Below are positions 6,868 through 10,872 of a stretch of 10,872 bases of DNA, piece after piece. The position numbers and the translations under genes were made by a program. Position 1 is the stretch's first letter. The number at the start of each line of letters is the position of its first letter. The notes under the pieces were generated by a model that worked only from the letters and a program-made list of their open reading frames with translations, did not search any database and had not been told where the DNA came from. This DNA is from Novosphingobium sp. (lineage in GTDB: Bacteria; Pseudomonadota; Alphaproteobacteria; Sphingomonadales; Sphingomonadaceae), in assembly GCA_020853995.1 (NCBI GenBank), contig JADYXV010000376.1, forward strand, positions 1 through 10,872, in the 5' to 3' direction.

Positions 6868-7586
6868 CACAATCGCGGCGGCAGATAGAGTTCAGGATTG
6901 CGCGGTACGTTGTTGCGGCGCAATTCAAAGTGGACGGTGGGGCGCTTGACCTCGCCACTTTTACCAACCAGCGCAATGCGTTCGCGCGCTGTTACCACCT
7001 GACCTTCTTTCACGGTCATTGATCCGAGATAGGCATAGGCGGTGACGAACCCGCTGCCATGATCGATCAGGATCAACTGGCCAAAGCGTTCCGGTTCATT
7101 TCCGGCGTAGATTACCGTACCGGCAGCCGCTGCCCGCACTTTTGTTCCGTAAAGCGCGGCCAGGTCGATGCCATTGGACGGTATGCCCCCCCGCAAATCG
7201 CCAAAGCGCGACACGATGGCCCCTTCGGTCGGCCACTGCATGCGCGGCGCGTCTGATTCACGTGGTGCCAGTGGTGGACGCGGCGGCGGGGCAGGACGGG
7301 TTGACGGTGCAGGGCGTGGTTCGGGCTTTGCCGCTGGCACTGTTTTTTTAACGACAGGTTCTGGCCGCCGGAGCACTTGACCAACGCGAATGACATAGGG
7401 GCTGGGGATGCCATTAGCCTCACCCAGCGCTGCCATTTCGACGCCCCAACGCTTTGCAATTGTGGCGAAAGTATCGCCGGCTTCAACCGTATAGCTCCAC
7501 GCCACAATAGGCCCGCGCGCGCCTTGCTGTGCGGCCAGCGGTGTGGCCAGCACAAGCAACAGTGCTGCGGCGAGCCTGCCTGTCAA
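6867..7586 (-). CDS. NlpD-like LysM-LytM (M23 fold) protein with degenerate active site
   Basis: A 239-residue exported protein. It has a signal peptide at 1-20 (hydrophobic LAAALLLVLATPLAA, cleavage near AQQ) and a LysM peptidoglycan-binding motif at about 31-73 (YTVEAGDTFATIAKRWGV, then IRVGQVL). A Pro/Ala/Arg-rich linker spans about 75-113, and a C-terminal LytM/M23 domain about 118-236. M23 endopeptidases need HxGxD, a YAH-type His and HxH. Here these read SNGID (Ser137, Asp141 kept), YAYL (Tyr186) and TVH (Thr217, His219 kept). Most metal and catalytic His are lost, as in NlpD, so I infer an activator of cell-wall amidases in the periplasm, not a hydrolase. The start is TTG at 7586, inside the serS stop (TTGA, 4-base overlap). 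No in-frame ATG or GTG was found just upstream, so coupling to serS is likely. Confidence 0.87.
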   Translation of the reverse strand: MTGRLAAALLLVLATPLAAQQGARGPIVAWSYTVEAGDTFATIAKRWGVEMAALGEANGIPSPYVIRVGQVLRRPEPVVKKTVPAAKPEPRPAPSTRPAPPPRPPLAPRESDAPRMQWPTEGAIVSRFGDLRGGIPSNGIDLAALYGTKVRAAAAGTVIYAGNEPERFGQLILIDHGSGFVTAYAYLGSMTVKEGQVVTARERIALVGKSGEVKRPTVHFELRRNNVPRNPELYLPPRL

Positions 7587-8863
7587 GACGGAGGCACCAG
7601 ACGGGTTAATCCGCCCATGTAGGAGTGCAATACTTCTGGTACGTCCACCGATCCGTCCTGTTGCTGGTAGTTTTCAAGAACTGCCACCAGTGTGCGGCCA
7701 ACGGCAAGCCCTGAACCGTTAAGAGTATGGACGAATTCGGTGGTTTTAGAGCCTTCCGGGCGATAGCGGGTATTCATCCGTCGCGCCTGAAAATCGCCGC
7801 AGTTGGAACATGATGAAATCTCGCGATAGGCAGCTTGTCCGGGCAGCCACACTTCCAGATCATACGTCTTGCGCGCGGTGAAGCCCATGTCGCCTGTACA
7901 TAGCAGCACCTTGCGATAGGGCAGCCCCAGCGCCTGCAACACGCCCTCGGCACACTGCGTCATCCGCTCATGTTCGGCCTCGGAATCCTCGGGCCGCACG
8001 ATAGAGACCAGTTCGACCTTCTCAAACTGGTGCTGGCGGATGAAACCGCGCGTATCGCGCCCCGCAGAGCCAGCTTCGGAACGGAAGCACGGCGTCAGCG
8101 CGGTCATCCGCAGGGGAAGGGCGGCATCGCCAAGGATCTGGCCTTGCACTGCGTTGGTCAGGCTGACTTCTGCGGTAGGGATCATCCAGCGGCCATCAGT
8201 GGTCTTGAACAGATCCTCGGAAAACTTGGGCAACTGGCCTGTGCCGAACACAGCCTCATCCTTCACCAACAAGGGCGGGATACATTCCAGATAGCCGTTC
8301 TCGCCGGTTTGCCGGTCGAGCATGAACTGTGCCAGCGCGCGGTGAAGGCGGGCCATGCCACCTTTGAGGAAGGTGAACCGCGCGCCCGAAATCAACGCGC
8401 CTGTTTCGAAATCAAGGCCGAGCGCCGGACCAAGATCCGCGTGCTCTAGTGGTGCGAACGTGAATTGGCGCGGGGTGCCCCAGCGGCTGACCTCGATATT
8501 ATAAGCTTCATCGGCGCCCTCTGGCACCCCTGCATCGGGCAGATTGGGCCACGCTGCCAGCGCGGTATTCTGTTCGCCTGTAAGGCGGCGTTCGTCTTCT
8601 TCGAGCGCCGGCAGTTCTGTTTTCAGCATCGCGACTTCGGCCTTCAGTGCCTCGGCGGTGTCCTTGTCACCCTTGCCCATCGCAGCGCCAATAGCTTTCG
8701 AGGCTTCATTCCGCCGTGCCTGCACTTCCTGCATCCGCGTTGCAATGTCGCGGCGCTTGGCATCGATCGCCAGAATGGATTGGGCGACAGGCTCAACCCC
8801 GCGCAAAGCAAGGGCGGCGTCAAAGACTTCGGGGTTCTCGCGGATGAGGCGTATATCATGCAT
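7583..8863 (-). CDS. serS: Serine--tRNA ligase (seryl-tRNA synthetase)
   Basis: SerRS charges tRNA-Ser (and tRNA-Sec where present) with serine, via seryl-adenylate, in the cytosol. The protein has 426 residues, standard for bacteria. The N-terminal MHDIRLIRENPEVFDAAL and the following Lys/Glu-rich stretch (about 30-100) form the coiled-coil arm that grips the tRNA long variable arm. The class II core shows TAEVSLTN (230-237), motif 2 FRSEAGSAGRDTRGFIRQHQF (260-280) and motif 3 GSGLAVGRTLVAVLE (383-397). All expected catalytic motifs are present. The start ATG at 8863 gives the canonical N-terminus, though no strong Shine-Dalgarno is visible. It is the first gene of a three-gene overlapping operon. 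In many alphaproteobacteria serS is followed by surE and pcm before an nlpD-like gene; here they are absent from that position. Confidence 0.97.
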   Translation of the reverse strand: MHDIRLIRENPEVFDAALALRGVEPVAQSILAIDAKRRDIATRMQEVQARRNEASKAIGAAMGKGDKDTAEALKAEVAMLKTELPALEEDERRLTGEQNTALAAWPNLPDAGVPEGADEAYNIEVSRWGTPRQFTFAPLEHADLGPALGLDFETGALISGARFTFLKGGMARLHRALAQFMLDRQTGENGYLECIPPLLVKDEAVFGTGQLPKFSEDLFKTTDGRWMIPTAEVSLTNAVQGQILGDAALPLRMTALTPCFRSEAGSAGRDTRGFIRQHQFEKVELVSIVRPEDSEAEHERMTQCAEGVLQALGLPYRKVLLCTGDMGFTARKTYDLEVWLPGQAAYREISSCSNCGDFQARRMNTRYRPEGSKTTEFVHTLNGSGLAVGRTLVAVLENYQQQDGSVDVPEVLHSYMGGLTRLVPPS

Positions 8864-8901
8864 GCGCGGGCTATGCCGTGTCGATCCGCACTAGGCAAGC
8901 A

Positions 8902-8920
8902 GGGGCATCACCTCAGCCCC
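8902..8920. promoter_or_regulatory. GGGGC/GCCCC hairpin in the serS / GGDEF-EAL gap
   Basis: GGGGC (8902-8906) pairs with GCCCC (8916-8920) around a 9-base loop. It lies about 40 bases upstream of the serS start codon, so on the serS transcript it would be a leader hairpin; on the other strand only GTTT follows. It overlaps the first copy of the direct repeat. It is not a terminator for any gene in view. Confidence 0.3.
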
Positions 8921-8954
8921 GTTTCAGCATCAAGAATTGGTGGCATCCCCTCAG
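8904..8954. repeat. 13-bp direct repeat (one mismatch) in the divergent intergenic region
   Basis: GGCATCACCTCAG (8904-8916) recurs as GGCATCCCCTCAG (8942-8954), 12 of 13 bases identical, with a 38-bp period. Both copies lie in the 194-bp gap between the divergent serS and GGDEF-EAL genes. They may be binding sites for a regulator. I see no clear sigma70 hexamers in the rest of the gap; the most AT-rich part is about 8968-8990. A small inverted repeat GGATT-A-AATCC sits at 9027-9037. Confidence 0.45.
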
Positions 8955-9057
8955 TCGCAACGCTTCAGAAATGTTAAGAAAATTAGTGCCTCCATTACGC
9001 GAATGCACAGGGCAGACGGTAAGGCCGGATTAAATCCTCATCAGTATCCCGTCATGA

Positions 9058-10836
9058 ATGTCTGGATCGCCAAAATTCAAGAAGTCTGACTTCAGACAAC
9101 CGCTCTGGCTAGTTGAAGTACTCCTTTTGGTGGCTACTGCCGGGCTGTTCGCAGGCGTGTTGTTGCTGTTTTCAAACTTGCGAGCCTTGGGCGTCGCCTT
9201 CGTGATGATTGCTACTTTTGCTGCCATTGCGGCCCATCTTGCAAGGCGGGAAAGAGGCATACGGCACGAAATGACTTGGCTGATCGAGAGCATAGATCGC
9301 ATCAGTCAAGGCCATCTCGACGCTGATCCTGCTGAAAACAAGCGCCCGGAGGAAGGCCCGATGCGCAATGCGGTCGACGTGATCACGCAGCGCATGAGAC
9401 AGACCATCGAGGGCCTCCATGAGGTTGCGCACCGCGATGCGCTTACCAATCTTTTCAACCGCGCTTCGTTCGAGCGCAATGTTGAATTGCAATTGAAGAA
9501 GGAGGCCGGCCTCTCGGCGTTCCTGTTCATTGACATTGACGGGTTCAAAAGCGTCAACGATACATTAGGCCACAATTTTGGCGACCGTCTGTTGCAGGTC
9601 GCTGCAGAACGTCTCAAGCTCGCCAGCCGCCTTGATGAATTCGTTGCCGATGAAGATGGCGTGACCAACGTGCTTCCGCCAAAGGTCAGTTTGGCGCGTT
9701 TTGGTGGTGACGAGTTTACCGTTTTCCTGTCGAACATTACTGACGAGGCTGTTGCCCGCAAAATTGCCGCGCGCATTCTGCGGGTCATAAGCGAGCCCTA
9801 TGAATTGGCCGCCAACATGGCCAGCGTAAGCGCATCCATCGGTATTGCCTATGCAGGCAAGGATGGCTCGACCTATTCGGAATTGTTACGTGCAGCCGAT
9901 ACCGCCATGTACCATGCCAAGAGGTCAGGCCGTAGCCGGGTTGAGGTCTATACTTCTGCGCTTGATGACGAGGCGCGCCGCATTGCCGAAGAGGAACAAG
10001 AGCTTCGTGAAGCGCTGAGCCGCGGTGAATTTGAGCTGCATTATCAGCCACTGTTTGATTGCCGTTCGCTGAGGATCAGTTCGGCTGAGGCATTGCTGCG
10101 TTGGCGACATCCGCGCCGCGGCCTTGTGATGCCAAGTGACTTCATACCGCTGGCCGAGCGGTCCAACTTGATCAATGCGATTGGCGAATGGGTTGCCGGC
10201 GAAGCTGTGCGCAGGATCGGGGAGTTTGCGGCAGCCGGACGGCCGCTTCGCATTTCGATAAACGTATCGCCTCATCAGCTTGAGACGGTCGAGTTCATCG
10301 CCATGGTCAAAGCATCCCTGCAGCGCTGGGACGCACCGCCGCGACTGCTTGAGCTGGAAATCACCGAAGACGTGGCGATGCGCGATGTGGATCTTGCCGC
10401 CGATCGTCTTGCGCGGATTTCTCGGCTTGGCGTTTCAATAGCGATTGACGATTTTGGTACCGGGTATTCAAATCTCGCCAGCCTCATCCGTTTGCCGTTC
10501 ACCCGCCTCAAGATTGATCGCTCGCTGCTGCAAGATCTCATGGTCCGTCCAGATGCGCGTGTGCTTGTCCAGACAATCATTTCTATGGCCAACAGTCTGG
10601 GGTTTCATTCGGTGGCAGAAGGTGTGGAAACGCGCGAGCAACTCGACCTTCTGACAGTCATGGGCTGCGATGCGGTCCAAGGCTATCTGCTCTCGCGCCC
10701 GATCAGTCACGAACAACTCGTCAAGTTGCTTAATGAGACAGACACTCATGAGTCACTTAATACGAAATCAACCATCGCAGCCTGTAACCGGGGCAAATTC
10801 CCGGGCATGGCGCTGGACAAGATGCGTTTGTCGTGA
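9058..10836 (+). CDS. Membrane-anchored GGDEF-EAL protein (bifunctional cyclic-di-GMP synthase/phosphodiesterase)
   Basis: A 592-residue protein. Two membrane helices (about 16-38 and 43-61) form a short anchor with almost no periplasmic loop. A HAMP-like amphipathic linker follows (about 65-125). The GGDEF domain (about 125-300) has FIDIDGFKSVND (157-168) and intact GGDEF (216-220), the signature for making c-di-GMP from GTP. The EAL domain (about 315-560) keeps Glu344 (EALLRW), Asn402, Glu434 (EITE), Asp464-Asp465 (DDFGTGYS), Lys485, Glu521 (AEGVET) and Gln541, the set needed to cleave c-di-GMP. No RxxD inhibitory site precedes GGDEF: PPKV (207-210) stands there, after an extra segment of about 16 residues. 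The start at 9058 is fixed by a TGA directly before it in frame; no good Shine-Dalgarno is visible. The gene is divergent from serS. Net activity cannot be told from sequence. Confidence 0.95.
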   Translation: MSGSPKFKKSDFRQPLWLVEVLLLVATAGLFAGVLLLFSNLRALGVAFVMIATFAAIAAHLARRERGIRHEMTWLIESIDRISQGHLDADPAENKRPEEGPMRNAVDVITQRMRQTIEGLHEVAHRDALTNLFNRASFERNVELQLKKEAGLSAFLFIDIDGFKSVNDTLGHNFGDRLLQVAAERLKLASRLDEFVADEDGVTNVLPPKVSLARFGGDEFTVFLSNITDEAVARKIAARILRVISEPYELAANMASVSASIGIAYAGKDGSTYSELLRAADTAMYHAKRSGRSRVEVYTSALDDEARRIAEEEQELREALSRGEFELHYQPLFDCRSLRISSAEALLRWRHPRRGLVMPSDFIPLAERSNLINAIGEWVAGEAVRRIGEFAAAGRPLRISINVSPHQLETVEFIAMVKASLQRWDAPPRLLELEITEDVAMRDVDLAADRLARISRLGVSIAIDDFGTGYSNLASLIRLPFTRLKIDRSLLQDLMVRPDARVLVQTIISMANSLGFHSVAEGVETREQLDLLTVMGCDAVQGYLLSRPISHEQLVKLLNETDTHESLNTKSTIAACNRGKFPGMALDKMRLS

Positions 10837-10872
10837 TTCATCCTGAGGATGACTCCTGGCAGCGGCATTGAC
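10837..10872. other. Right-edge intergenic tail
   Basis: The last 36 bases follow the GGDEF-EAL stop. I see no start codon with support, hairpin or other element in this short stretch. Confidence 0.5.

Noticed and set aside
8465..8977. Plus-strand open frame reaching into the serS upstream gap
   Set aside because: Most of it is antisense to serS, and the part outside serS shows no motif or ribosome-binding site.
8970..8990. TTAAG-AAAA-TTAG as a possible CtrA box
   Set aside because: The spacing between the TTAA-like halves is 5, not the 7 of the CtrA consensus, and the second half is imperfect.
1..10872. Defence island, mobile element, CRISPR array or tRNA gene
   Set aside because: All gaps and reading frames were checked by eye; no tandem spaced repeats, transposase or integrase motifs, or cloverleaf-like sequence were found.

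Overview
The window reads as compact chromosomal DNA from an alphaproteobacterium, most likely a sphingomonad (Novosphingobium/Sphingomonas/Erythrobacter type). This rests on high GC, the protein wording of RimO and of the DUF3391/HD-GYP protein, and tight gene packing. The placement is an inference from familiarity, not a database result. No rRNA, tRNA, CRISPR array, insertion sequence, phage gene or attachment site was seen, and no gap between genes exceeds 200 bases.

Layout. (1) Positions 1-2458 hold a divergent pair: a minus-strand FAD amine-oxidase-like protein, cut by the left edge, and a plus-strand methyltransferase of the cyclopropane-fatty-acid-synthase superfamily. The methyltransferase most resembles the plant coclaurine N-methyltransferase branch. 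(2) Positions 2616-3869 encode a DUF3391/HD-GYP protein whose HD dyad is changed to Met-Asp. Its 157-bp leader holds a perfect 10-bp inverted repeat that brackets a possible promoter. (3) rimO (ribosomal protein S12 methylthiotransferase) lies tail to tail with it, 3 bp away. (4) A small four-helix DUF1761 membrane protein diverges from rimO and ends 2 bp from the next gene, which is convergent. (5) A minus-strand operon of three overlapping genes runs serS -> LysM/LytM protein -> two-helix potassium channel with an RCK domain. (6) A plus-strand membrane GGDEF-EAL protein diverges from serS and ends 36 bp before the right edge.

How the genes fit together. Two genes belong to cyclic-di-GMP turnover. 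The GGDEF-EAL protein keeps all signature residues of both domains but lacks the inhibitory I-site and carries an insertion there. The HD-GYP protein keeps GYP but has lost a metal-ligand His and the adjacent Lys. The FAD protein and the methyltransferase plausibly act together on a membrane lipid or small amine. serS, the LytM protein and the channel share overlapping stop/start codons and so are probably translationally coupled. No wholly new multi-gene system is evident. The most interesting points are the degenerate catalytic sites, the methyltransferase branch and the regulatory repeats.
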